Assembly (NCBI GenBank): GCA_900547095.1
Contig: URFG01000001.1
Coordinates: forward strand, 124,001 to 188,000
Origin: an uncultured Oscillospiraceae bacterium
Lineage (GTDB): Bacteria; Bacillota; Clostridia; Oscillospirales; Acutalibacteraceae
DNA length: 64,000 bases
Direction: 5' to 3'
Position 1 is the first letter of the stretch. Every line of letters starts with the position of its first letter. The notes beneath the pieces are model-generated. The model searched no databases and was not told the origin of the DNA. It saw nothing but the letters and a program-made list of their open reading frames with translations. The translations under genes and the position numbers were made by a program. Positions 27,294 through 35,900 of this stretch are shown one piece after another.

Positions 27294-27878
27294 TTATTCA
27301 CCCATAAATTCGTTAATCTCTTTTTCACAGGAGCGCATTGCGAGAATCGTCTGCTCAAAAAGCTGATTTAATTCCCAGCCGAGCATTTCAGCGCCCTGTT
27401 TTATAACATCCCTTGAGCACCCTGCGGCAAACTTTTTATCCTTGAATTTCTTTTTAAGGCTCGAAGCCTCCATATCGCTTACAGATTTGCTCGGCCTCAT
27501 AAGCGCGGCGGACCATATAAGTCCCGTAAGCTCGTCGGCTGCGAATAAAACCTTTTCCATTTCGTGCTCAGGCTTAAGATCGACGCAAATACCGTAGCCG
27601 TGGGAGCATATCGAATATATCATATCTTCTTTAGCTCCGCCCTCTCTTAAAAGCTCCGGCGCTTTTTTGCAGTGCTGATCGGGATAAAGCTCAAAATCTA
27701 TATCGTGTAAAAGACCTACTATCGACCAATACTCCGCCTCGTCGCCGTAACCCAAAGTTTCGGCATAATATTTCATAACACCCTCAACCGTGAGCGCGTG
27801 CCTTATATGAAACGGCTCTTTATTATACTTTTTAAGAAGTGCGAAAGCTTCTTCTCTTGTTAAATTGCTTTTCCTCAT
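27294..27878 (-). CDS. HD-domain metal-dependent hydrolase
   Basis: HD-superfamily phosphohydrolase of unknown substrate. The first histidine is in PFHIRHALTVEGVM (about residues 17-30), the HD pair is in VGLLHDIDFEL (about 52-62), and later ligands are in ICSHGYGICVDL and FAADELTGL. Length 194 aa matches the group of stand-alone HDIG proteins common in Clostridia. Single gene between secF and the carbohydrate region. Confidence 0.75.
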   Translation of the reverse strand: MRKSNLTREEAFALLKKYNKEPFHIRHALTVEGVMKYYAETLGYGDEAEYWSIVGLLHDIDFELYPDQHCKKAPELLREGGAKEDMIYSICSHGYGICVDLKPEHEMEKVLFAADELTGLIWSAALMRPSKSVSDMEASSLKKKFKDKKFAAGCSRDVIKQGAEMLGWELNQLFEQTILAMRSCEKEINEFMGE

Positions 27879-27911
27879 TTTTTAATCTCCTTTTTTAAGA
27901 TTAAATGCAGA

Positions 27912-27940
27912 AGCGACGGAAAATATTCCGCCGCTTTTTT
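27912..27940 (-). other. Hairpin after the 27952-29664 gene
   Basis: AGCGaCGGAA / TTCCGcCGCT stem. On the minus strand the tail after the stem is only weakly T-rich; on the plus strand it has a perfect T run, but no plus-strand gene ends here. Possibly a weak terminator. Confidence 0.4.
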
Positions 27941-27951
27941 ATTATTATGAA

Positions 27952-29664
27952 TTAAAATTCGATCTTTATAGAATGAACTTTAAGCTTGCTCCACTTATCG
28001 CGGATAACCGGCAAATGCTCTTTCTCAAATGAGAAATCAATATAAACCGAATCGTTTATCTTGCTTGTTTCGAATTTAACCTCTTCACCGTCAAGAATTA
28101 CGCGCTTAGCGGCTTTTCCTTTCGGTAAAAGAATATGGCAGTCAACTCTCTTTGACGGGCACAAAAGCTCATAGCAAACAGAATCTCCCGTGTTCCAATA
28201 TCTTGTTTCAACAAGGCTCTTTGAGCATTCGTAACCGGTGATATATCTTGCCTCTTCAAGCTCTGTTACAGCCCAGCGCGGCGAGAATTTAAGAATATTG
28301 TAGCAAACGTCGCCGTCAACAATACCTGCAAGGCCGGAATCGATAGCGTCTAATATAGCGGCAGCGCACCAGCCGTCGGGTCCGCCGGACATATTATCGC
28401 CGGTATCGGGATCATATAGGAAGAAAATACCCTGTTTTTCATTGGATATTTTGCGGACTCTCTTTAAGATATCCCAGCCGTACTCCTCATGGCCGTAGGT
28501 AAATGCGGCTTTTGCAAGCTCGCCTGCAACGAATGTGGCAATTCCGCCGTTAACATATTCGTTTACTTTCCAATATTCGCCCTGCGGGTTTCTCTTGAAC
28601 TTGGTATACGGAGGATTGATGCAATACCATTCGGCGAAAGCCGGGTATGTTTCTCTTCTTCTCTGATACTCGGCGATTATCTTATCAGCCTGCTCCTGAG
28701 TTACGATATGGCGGTTCATATCATAAGCATTTGAAAGGGAAAGTATCTTGGTTTCGTCGGCGTCTTCAGCGCCGTTATGATTTAAATGGAACTGGTGCAT
28801 ATAATAGTCGCCTGTCCAGCAATACTTGTCAAGGTTCTCTTTTAAGGTTTTGGCTCTCTTTTCCCAATCAAGAGCTTTTTCCTCGTTGCCGTAACGGCGG
28901 TTGAGCCAGGCTATCTGATTCATTGCCTGATAAACACCGCTGTTGTCGCCGTGCATAACAGACATCGGAGTATCATCATAAATTCTGCGGTCGCCTCCGC
29001 CCTGACCGTAAGTAAAGTCCCAGCTGTCCATAGTGAAAGGGCGCTTTACAAGACCGTGTTCTTTATCCCAGCGCTTAGGAGAAGAGGTCATATAATTGAT
29101 GGCTTTTTCAAGTGCGGGAAGAACTTTCTTACCCCACTCGTCGTCGCCCGTAGCTTTAACTATCTGGGTAGCGCCCTCTACTACGAGGTACTCAACATCG
29201 GCTTCAAGCTCAATTCTCACTAATGTAACATTATCATCAAGCGGTTTTACAAGCGGAGGATCCACCATATGCGCGTGAGCGTTATCGTGAACAACGGTAA
29301 TTTCATAGAAGAATCCCTCTTCAGCCTGGTTTTCGATCATAAAGTCTATGTAGCTTTTGATATCATATTCCCAGTGCTTATATGCTTTCATTTCGTGAAC
29401 ATGATCTCTTATCCAGTTAATGCTGGCTGTTCTCGGAACTCCGTTTACAAAGAATACTCTTCTGTCCTTTATAATCGTGTGGCGAAGAAGCATCATAAAT
29501 CTTGCCCAGGAGGGTTTATCAAATCTGTTTGCAAGGGAAATAAGCTTAACTCCCTGATCGGCTGTAGTCATCATAGTAGGCACGCCGAACTCGCCTAAAT
29601 TATAATCATTAAACCTGTCGCTCGGAAGATGAGATAAAGGCATATTCATTTCTTTTTCAGACAT
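27952..29664 (-). CDS. Probable (alpha/alpha)6-barrel glycosidase, family uncertain
   Basis: Cytoplasmic (no signal peptide) protein of 570 aa with the feel of a six-hairpin glycosidase. Long helices carry aromatic/acidic motifs such as TMDSWDFTYGQGGGDRRIYD, MHGDNSGVYQAMNQIAWLNR, and WKVNEYVNGGIATFVAGELA. A small beta-rich C-terminal domain (about residues 480-570) resembles the Greek-key caps of such enzymes. I cannot name the family or substrate. It lies 34 bp after the deacetylase-like gene and probably works on the same sugar. Confidence 0.5.
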   Translation of the reverse strand: MSEKEMNMPLSHLPSDRFNDYNLGEFGVPTMMTTADQGVKLISLANRFDKPSWARFMMLLRHTIIKDRRVFFVNGVPRTASINWIRDHVHEMKAYKHWEYDIKSYIDFMIENQAEEGFFYEITVVHDNAHAHMVDPPLVKPLDDNVTLVRIELEADVEYLVVEGATQIVKATGDDEWGKKVLPALEKAINYMTSSPKRWDKEHGLVKRPFTMDSWDFTYGQGGGDRRIYDDTPMSVMHGDNSGVYQAMNQIAWLNRRYGNEEKALDWEKRAKTLKENLDKYCWTGDYYMHQFHLNHNGAEDADETKILSLSNAYDMNRHIVTQEQADKIIAEYQRRRETYPAFAEWYCINPPYTKFKRNPQGEYWKVNEYVNGGIATFVAGELAKAAFTYGHEEYGWDILKRVRKISNEKQGIFFLYDPDTGDNMSGGPDGWCAAAILDAIDSGLAGIVDGDVCYNILKFSPRWAVTELEEARYITGYECSKSLVETRYWNTGDSVCYELLCPSKRVDCHILLPKGKAAKRVILDGEEVKFETSKINDSVYIDFSFEKEHLPVIRDKWSKLKVHSIKIEF

Positions 29665-29698
29665 ATTTTTATCCTTTCTTAATAGGTTTCAAAGAAAA

Positions 29699-31318
29699 TT
29701 ATTTTACCGTTTCCGGTTTTAAAGTTACTTTGCCGTTTTCTGATTCGAATAAGATAGCACCGTCTTTAGAATCTGCGGAAATTTCACCGCTTAAAACTTT
29801 AAGCTCGTAATTTATTCCGCCATGGATATATTTAACGGTTTTTTTGTCAAATCCGGAAATATTATCGTTCCACGCGTCGATTCCGTCGCCGTTAACTGAA
29901 ACGAGATCTCCGTTTTTAGGCATTGAGAATCTGAAAAGCCATTTTAATTCTTTTGAAGCCTTGAGCGATACGAAATCAAAGAAATCTACTTCGATATCGC
30001 CGAATTCCGAATTCATATGGATCTCAAGACCCTTTTCGGTGTTTATTGCCTGAACTGCGGAAATTTCAACGGGCTTAAAAGAGCCTTTTAATTCTTTAAC
30101 GGGATAAATTCCCGCTCTTACGAATTCATCGCTCCAAAGATAACCGTCGCAAACAGGGAGATTATCAAAAATTGTCGATCTCGATCTGCAGGGAGCGGTT
30201 AAATGATGCTCTTTATAGGTTTCTTCAAATAAATAGATATCTCTGATCCAGGCATACACACCCTGAATATAGAGGTTTGCTCTGTAATTCTTTGAATAAT
30301 GCCAATAGGATTTTCTTCCGGCGTCCATCCAGTCGGTCTCGGCAAGAGCGCAGACCGAAGGAGTGGATTTAAAGTTTTCTTTAAACCATTTTCCCGAATC
30401 GGAAAGCTTTTCAGCGTCAAGCTTGCCTTGTTTCCACAATTCGCTTATAAGTTCAAGCTGCATTGCGAGGCCTTCGCCCATATTTTCCCAGCCGAAACCG
30501 TTTTCCTGCCCTACCTGAACATAGGAGAAAGGTGCATAAAGCGAATTCTGCTGAGTTTTTAAGAACCATTCCACCCATTCGCGGTTTCCGCCGTAATGCT
30601 TGGAAACAGGCTCCATTGTGTTTTGCTGCGTCATCCATTTCGGGAAACCCATATATTTTGATAAATAGGGATGATCGTAGTTATAAGTAAGGTCGATTCC
30701 GAGCATTCTGAACATCGGAACATTTATCTGATTTTCTTTGCTTGAAGCAGGTGCGTACATATTATAAACGCTCGGATAATAAGCGCCCTCATATCCGCCC
30801 CACATTGTATATCCGTCTGTTCCTACCTGCTCGCGGCATTCACAGGCGGCGGCGATATTATATTTATCAGCCATATGTTTAAGAGAAACTGCGTCTATAT
30901 GCCAGCTTCCGGCAGTTTCCGGATAATAGCCGAAAATTTCTCTGAATTTTTCAAAGTAAGTATCTATAATTTTAATTCTTTCTTCGGGGGTATAACCGAT
31001 AAGAAATCCGACATCGTTATACCAATCCCAGGTGTAGCCCTCTCTGCCTCTCCATTCGATTCCGGCGGCAACGATGAGCTGTTTCGGTGTTTCAAACCAG
31101 GCGCCGAACTCGATATAATCCTCTTTTTCGGAATTTAAAAGATCGATAAATCTCGGATCGATCAGCGCGTCGTACTGTAAAAGGAAAGTGGTTGGCAGCT
31201 TATATTTTTTAATAAGCTTAAGCTGCTCGCGAACAGGAGTAAGCATATATTCTATATCGTGCTTATTATTTTCTCCCCTTAAGAAGTTGATATTATTGCA
31301 TATCGTTCTTTTATTCAT
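29699..31318 (-). CDS. Glycosidase/deacetylase-fold protein of unknown substrate
   Basis: Likely a seven-stranded (beta/alpha) barrel of the GH38/GH57/NodB-like superfamily. TTFLLQYDALIDPRFIDLL, GYYPETAGSWHIDAVSLKHM and AACECREQVGTDGYTMWGG (about residues 35-190) have the spacing seen there. The C-terminal about 130 residues are beta-rich. I start at ATG 31318 (MNKRTICNNI, 539 aa) with GGTGA upstream; a longer frame to 31387 overlaps a terminator. No signal peptide. The family call is tentative. Confidence 0.5.
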   Translation of the reverse strand: MNKRTICNNINFLRGENNKHDIEYMLTPVREQLKLIKKYKLPTTFLLQYDALIDPRFIDLLNSEKEDYIEFGAWFETPKQLIVAAGIEWRGREGYTWDWYNDVGFLIGYTPEERIKIIDTYFEKFREIFGYYPETAGSWHIDAVSLKHMADKYNIAAACECREQVGTDGYTMWGGYEGAYYPSVYNMYAPASSKENQINVPMFRMLGIDLTYNYDHPYLSKYMGFPKWMTQQNTMEPVSKHYGGNREWVEWFLKTQQNSLYAPFSYVQVGQENGFGWENMGEGLAMQLELISELWKQGKLDAEKLSDSGKWFKENFKSTPSVCALAETDWMDAGRKSYWHYSKNYRANLYIQGVYAWIRDIYLFEETYKEHHLTAPCRSRSTIFDNLPVCDGYLWSDEFVRAGIYPVKELKGSFKPVEISAVQAINTEKGLEIHMNSEFGDIEVDFFDFVSLKASKELKWLFRFSMPKNGDLVSVNGDGIDAWNDNISGFDKKTVKYIHGGINYELKVLSGEISADSKDGAILFESENGKVTLKPETVK

Positions 31319-31358
31319 AAAATTCACCGTTTTTTTGTTAAAGGAAATCATTATTCCT

Positions 31359-31387
31359 ATTTTATTTTTTGAGCCTTTAAAAAACAA
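31359..31387 (-). promoter_or_regulatory. Weak candidate promoter for the 31318-27952 gene pair
   Basis: Minus strand TTGTTT (31382-31387), 17-base spacer, TAAAAT (31359-31364), immediately after the terminator of the upstream operon. Poor -35 match. Confidence 0.35.
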
Positions 31388-31434
31388 AAGGGATATAAGC
31401 CGGGGGGTATCCCCCGACTCTTATATCCCTTTTT
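31386..31434 (-). terminator. Terminator of the glycosidase/giant protein/SBP operon
   Basis: Long stem AAAAAGGGATATAAG / CTTATATCCCTTTT enclosing GGGGG/CCCCC, followed by TTTTGTTTTTT on the minus strand. A second small hairpin (GATTCTAT / ATAGAATC, 31439-31470) lies between it and the stop at 31480. Confidence 0.8.
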
Positions 31435-31479
31435 AGCTGATTCTATGCGTCTGGTGCCGCAATAGAATCGGAAAAATTA

Positions 31480-32922
31480 TCAGGAGCCGATAGTATAGTT
31501 GCCCTTGCCGACAGTATCGTCAAGCGTAGCAATATACTGCGGATAATACTTATCAACGATCTGAGCGATATCTCCGCCGTTACGAGCTTCATTAACCATA
31601 GATTCGTGGAGGCTCAGCGATCTAACGCCGCCCTTGGAAACATAAGCGCCCTGACGGTTCGGAAGAGTGTTGCCTGCTAAAAGCTTATTGATAAGAGCCT
31701 TATCTTCAGCATTAAACTCATTCTTGTTTACAACATCGTTTTTATAAGATGAAACGAAGTTTGCCCAGGTAAGAGCTACACGCGGATCGGTGCCTTCACC
31801 GGCGCAGATGGCGGTGTACCAACCGGTCGGATAAGCCTTGGCAGTATTTTCTGCCGGCAGCGGAACAGGAACAATTGCGAGGTTACTGCCCTTTTTGTTG
31901 AATGCTACAGACTTTTTAGCTTTCGGAAGAAGATCTGTGTACTTGGAAGACTCTTCGCAGTACATATAGTTTCTGCCTTCCATAAACGACTTGGTATGAT
32001 CGGAACCGGTGTTATCTTTTTCACCGATCGGTTTACCGTTGCCGAAGCCGGCTCTGCCGTTATAAATAGCCTGTAAGAGTGTGAGAGCTTTCTTTGTGCC
32101 CTCTGCCTTAACGTTTACAACAGGTTTGCCGTTAGCCCAGCCGAGGGTAGGTGTACCGTACATCTGGGTCTGAACATAGTAGCTTGAGAGGAAGTAAACT
32201 TTTTCGTTAACGTTAGTAACTTTGTTACCCATTTCAAATACTTTATCCCAGGTCCACTGGCCGTTGTTGTAAAGTGTGCGGGGATCTTCATTTTCAAAGT
32301 TTTCATTGAAGAGAACCTTATTGTAATAGAAGATCCAGGGGAAGCAGCCGTTAGGCGGAACTGCGCCGTAGGTTGTTCCGTTATAGTTGAACTGTGCGGT
32401 CTTATTCTTATCGATCGCCGAAGTATCAACCATAGTCATAGCTGTGTCAAGTTTTGCAAGGTTGCCCATAATATTGGCGCTCGGGAACATTGATCCGTGA
32501 AGATAGATAATGTCATAGTTTGTACCGGTTGACATTTTCTTCTGAACCTGCTCATTGAAAGCATTGAATTCAAGCTTTTTAGTAGAGATTTTGCAATTAT
32601 ACTTGCTCTGGAAAGCCTTGATCATAGCGTTGAAAGAAGTAGTATGATACTGTCCTTCATCGGTTATTGCCATAGTAAAGGTTTTTCCGCCGAGGTCAAG
32701 CTTCGTCTTAAGCAGCTCTTCACTGTTCTTAACGTGCTTTTTGTCACCTTTTGTGGACTTGCTTCCGGAAGTTGTCTTGTCTCCGCTGGCAGTAGAGTCG
32801 CCGTCTTCACCTTCGATTATCTCGTAAGTGGAGTAAATTTCATCTTTACTCTTTTTCTTGCAGGCGGAAAGCGGAAAAACAACCATCAGAAGTACTAACA
32901 AACATGAAAGTATTCTTTTCAT
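31480..32922 (-). CDS. Solute-binding lipoprotein of a sugar ABC importer (family 1)
   Basis: Membrane-tethered extracellular binding protein. Signal peptide with lipobox LSAC and acceptor Cys at residue 21, then a Ser/Thr/Lys-rich linker to about residue 65. The periplasmic-binding fold follows: KTFTMAITDEGQYHTTSFNAMI, NYDIIYLHGSMFPSANIMG, WTWDKVFEMG, and SFMEGRNYMYCEES. Length 480 aa fits carbohydrate-binding family 1 proteins. It is the last gene of the operon with a glycosidase and a giant surface protein. No permease or ATPase lies nearby, so its transporter is encoded elsewhere or it acts as a surface receptor. Confidence 0.82.
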   Translation of the reverse strand: MKRILSCLLVLLMVVFPLSACKKKSKDEIYSTYEIIEGEDGDSTASGDKTTSGSKSTKGDKKHVKNSEELLKTKLDLGGKTFTMAITDEGQYHTTSFNAMIKAFQSKYNCKISTKKLEFNAFNEQVQKKMSTGTNYDIIYLHGSMFPSANIMGNLAKLDTAMTMVDTSAIDKNKTAQFNYNGTTYGAVPPNGCFPWIFYYNKVLFNENFENEDPRTLYNNGQWTWDKVFEMGNKVTNVNEKVYFLSSYYVQTQMYGTPTLGWANGKPVVNVKAEGTKKALTLLQAIYNGRAGFGNGKPIGEKDNTGSDHTKSFMEGRNYMYCEESSKYTDLLPKAKKSVAFNKKGSNLAIVPVPLPAENTAKAYPTGWYTAICAGEGTDPRVALTWANFVSSYKNDVVNKNEFNAEDKALINKLLAGNTLPNRQGAYVSKGGVRSLSLHESMVNEARNGGDIAQIVDKYYPQYIATLDDTVGKGNYTIGS

Positions 32923-32925
32923 TTC

Positions 32926-35900
32926 TTATTCTTCTCCTTTTTTGCGTTTTTTGAATATAAAGAAGTAGTAACAAGCGCCACCAGCTGCTGCGACTACAAC
33001 TGCACCAACGACAATGAATATCCACCAATATTCAAAGTCGGAACTGCCTCTTCTGACTATGATCTTTTTAACTCTGCGGCTTGAACCGTTACCGTCGTCA
33101 TCCGGCTCTTCGGAGTCTTCCTCATCGTCAAATTCTTCATAATCTTCATCATCGGGAGTATCAGAATCTTCATCGGGATACTCCGTAAACATAACGAGTG
33201 TAAATAAAAGATCGTCGATACTGTCGAGTCTTATAACATAATATCCGTCAACAATATCACATTCAATAATTCTTAATGATCCGCCGATAATTTGAGCCAC
33301 AAAGTACTCGTCAGATATTTTACCATCAAAAATATTTGTGGGTATCTTAATATCTATTGATCTTCCGTCAATATCGGTTATGATATTTCCGTCATTATCA
33401 AGCAGATATATTTCATAAATATCGGTAAGTATCTTATATCCCTTTTCTTTAGCATCTAAAAGATCGCCGGTATCGGGAGCGCGTTTGATCGTTTCGATAC
33501 CCGAAACACCTGAATAAGCGTCGTTTTCATTTCTTGCAACAATGCCCACCTGAATCTTGCTGGCTGTGTCTTCAAACACTTTTGCATAACCGTTTTCATC
33601 AACACGGCCTACCTGCTCAAGACCGTTTACGATCATTTCCGCAATAACAAGGCCTATCTTATCAGGATCATAATACGGGCAGGCAGCCTCTTCTATTTCG
33701 ATTCTGATAAACTGTGCCGCTTTCGGTACGAATGTGTATTCATATATTCCGTTTTCAACGTCAGTTTTGCTGACTGTTTTGATCGGAACGGCATTAGCTT
33801 TAAATAAATCTGCGTCATCGGTTCCCATATAGAACTTAATGTCAGTCGGCCAGTAGTCTGCATAAGAGCCTGCTCTGTAAATGATCTGGTCGATAGATTT
33901 TGTTGTTTCAAGATCGAACAGGAAGTTAAGCGACTGTCCCTGGCTTACGCTTCCGCCGTAGATATCCGCAACAGACTCAAAATCATAGTCAAAAGCTTTG
34001 CTGAATGCGTACATATTGTCAAGCGTGGTCCAGGAAGGAGCAAACTTGTTCATCGTAGTAAGCGCAATAGAGCGCTGACCGTTCTGTTCAGTCATAAGAT
34101 AAGCGGCACCCTGATTTTCCTGCATAAAGTTCATATAGCTGAATTCCTGAGTATTCCAACCTATAGCCTGAATTTCAAGAGGATCAAAGGTATCGTTTAC
34201 AGTATCAAGAATTTCAAATCTTAAGAATCTTGCCGCAAGCGGAGCAGAATCATAATACTTGCTTATAACATCTGTTGCAGCCCCGTTATATTCATAAACG
34301 AGTTTATCCGAATGCCAGATGGTTTCATTTGCATCAGACGCATAAATCTTGATATGCTTGATATTAGCGGTCTGTGTGGTTATTTTCAACTGTGTAAGCT
34401 TCTGGTCTGCAGATAAGTCATAAACATAGTTAAGAGCTTTTCCTTTTCTGGTTACAGGAGCAACAGTTGTGAAATTATCATCGGAAGCGAGCATATGAGT
34501 TGCACCGCTGTATTCGCTCTCGCCGACAGGCGAAGAGGTGTTAAGACCTCTGTAGAGAGTCATCGGAACGTGTGCTAAAAGGTTTACAAGCTTTAACGGC
34601 TTATTATAAACAGTTCCGCAAACACCGAGATCTGCAAGTCTTAACGCATAACCGGAATTTGCGTGCTTTTTAGCGAAAAGTTCGGGATTTGAAAGAGGCT
34701 TTGTAAAGCGGAAAGCGATATGCCTTGCAATAACTCCGCCTCCGGCAAGTGAAAATACCTGAGTTGTATCTCCGGTGTTATCACCTGTTGCGGTATTATC
34801 ATAAGAGAATACCTTATGGTCGCGGGTAGTGAGGTTGTTTACCTCTGTTGAAGCATAGAACTCATAAGCGCCCTGTGTTCCGCCGAAAATATTAGAACAA
34901 CCGTTTATAAATACTTTGTCAATCGTATATGTTTTTCCGAGGTCGAAAGAAATATACATATTGCAGTTATTTTCTTCCTGTGTAGGAACAGAAATAGTCG
35001 TAGTTCCGTAGAATCCGCAGCGTGTAGAAGGATCGTTATCGGTTAAAGTGGATACCTTATAGGAAGACATCGCAAGCGACCAGTCCTGCTTCGGAGATGT
35101 TCCCGACTGAATTTTTATTTTTGTGTTTCCGGTAAGGATGTTGGTGCCGATATTATTTAAATCAACACCTTCATAGTTACCGCTCTTTACAGTATATGCT
35201 GTAACTTCGCCGTAAACACCTAATTCCGCAAATCTTATTATAGAATCAAATGCCTGCATATCCTTTGCAGGGATTTCAACTCTTATCATAATATAATTGC
35301 AGTCAACGGTAGGAAATCCGTCAAAATTAAGAGTGTTTACCTGTTTGCCCTCAGAGTTATCGATATTAGCAATAAGGCTTGCAGGTGAAGATAGATCAAC
35401 TATGCTATTCGAAGCATAAACAGATATCTTAGCGTTTCTGAGCGTTTCGTTCTGAGAATGAACAAGAACGATATCATTTATCACAGCGTCGCCGTTAAAC
35501 TTATAGATGAAATCGGTATGAGCACCGATACCGTAATTTGCATTCGGCATCTCAACGTCGGTATCAAGGATAGCGTCTGTTAAAAGTGCTGTCTGTGATT
35601 CGGTAACCTTAAAGTTATCATCGTAAGATGTTCCGTCAAAATGCGAGGTGGTGAGAGTTGCCTTTTTAAGAATATTATCCTCGTATTTAACGGTATTAAA
35701 ATCAGTAGCAAAATCAGATGCTGTGGAATAATCTTTTCTGGAGCTGCTGCGCGAGATATTGTTCTGATCGCGAAGCTCGCAGAGAATTCTTAAGCATTCT
35801 TTAAAGTTATCGGCGTTTTCAAAGCCGGAAAGATTAACTTTGCCTGCTTCGTGAGCCCAGTCCGCTATGTTCCAGGAATCAGTGTCAGCCGGATAAGACG

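Noticed and set aside
32926..33100. LPxTG sortase anchor on the giant protein
   Set aside because: The C-terminus has a transmembrane helix and KKRKKGEE but no LPxTG or close variant; it is a plain membrane anchor.
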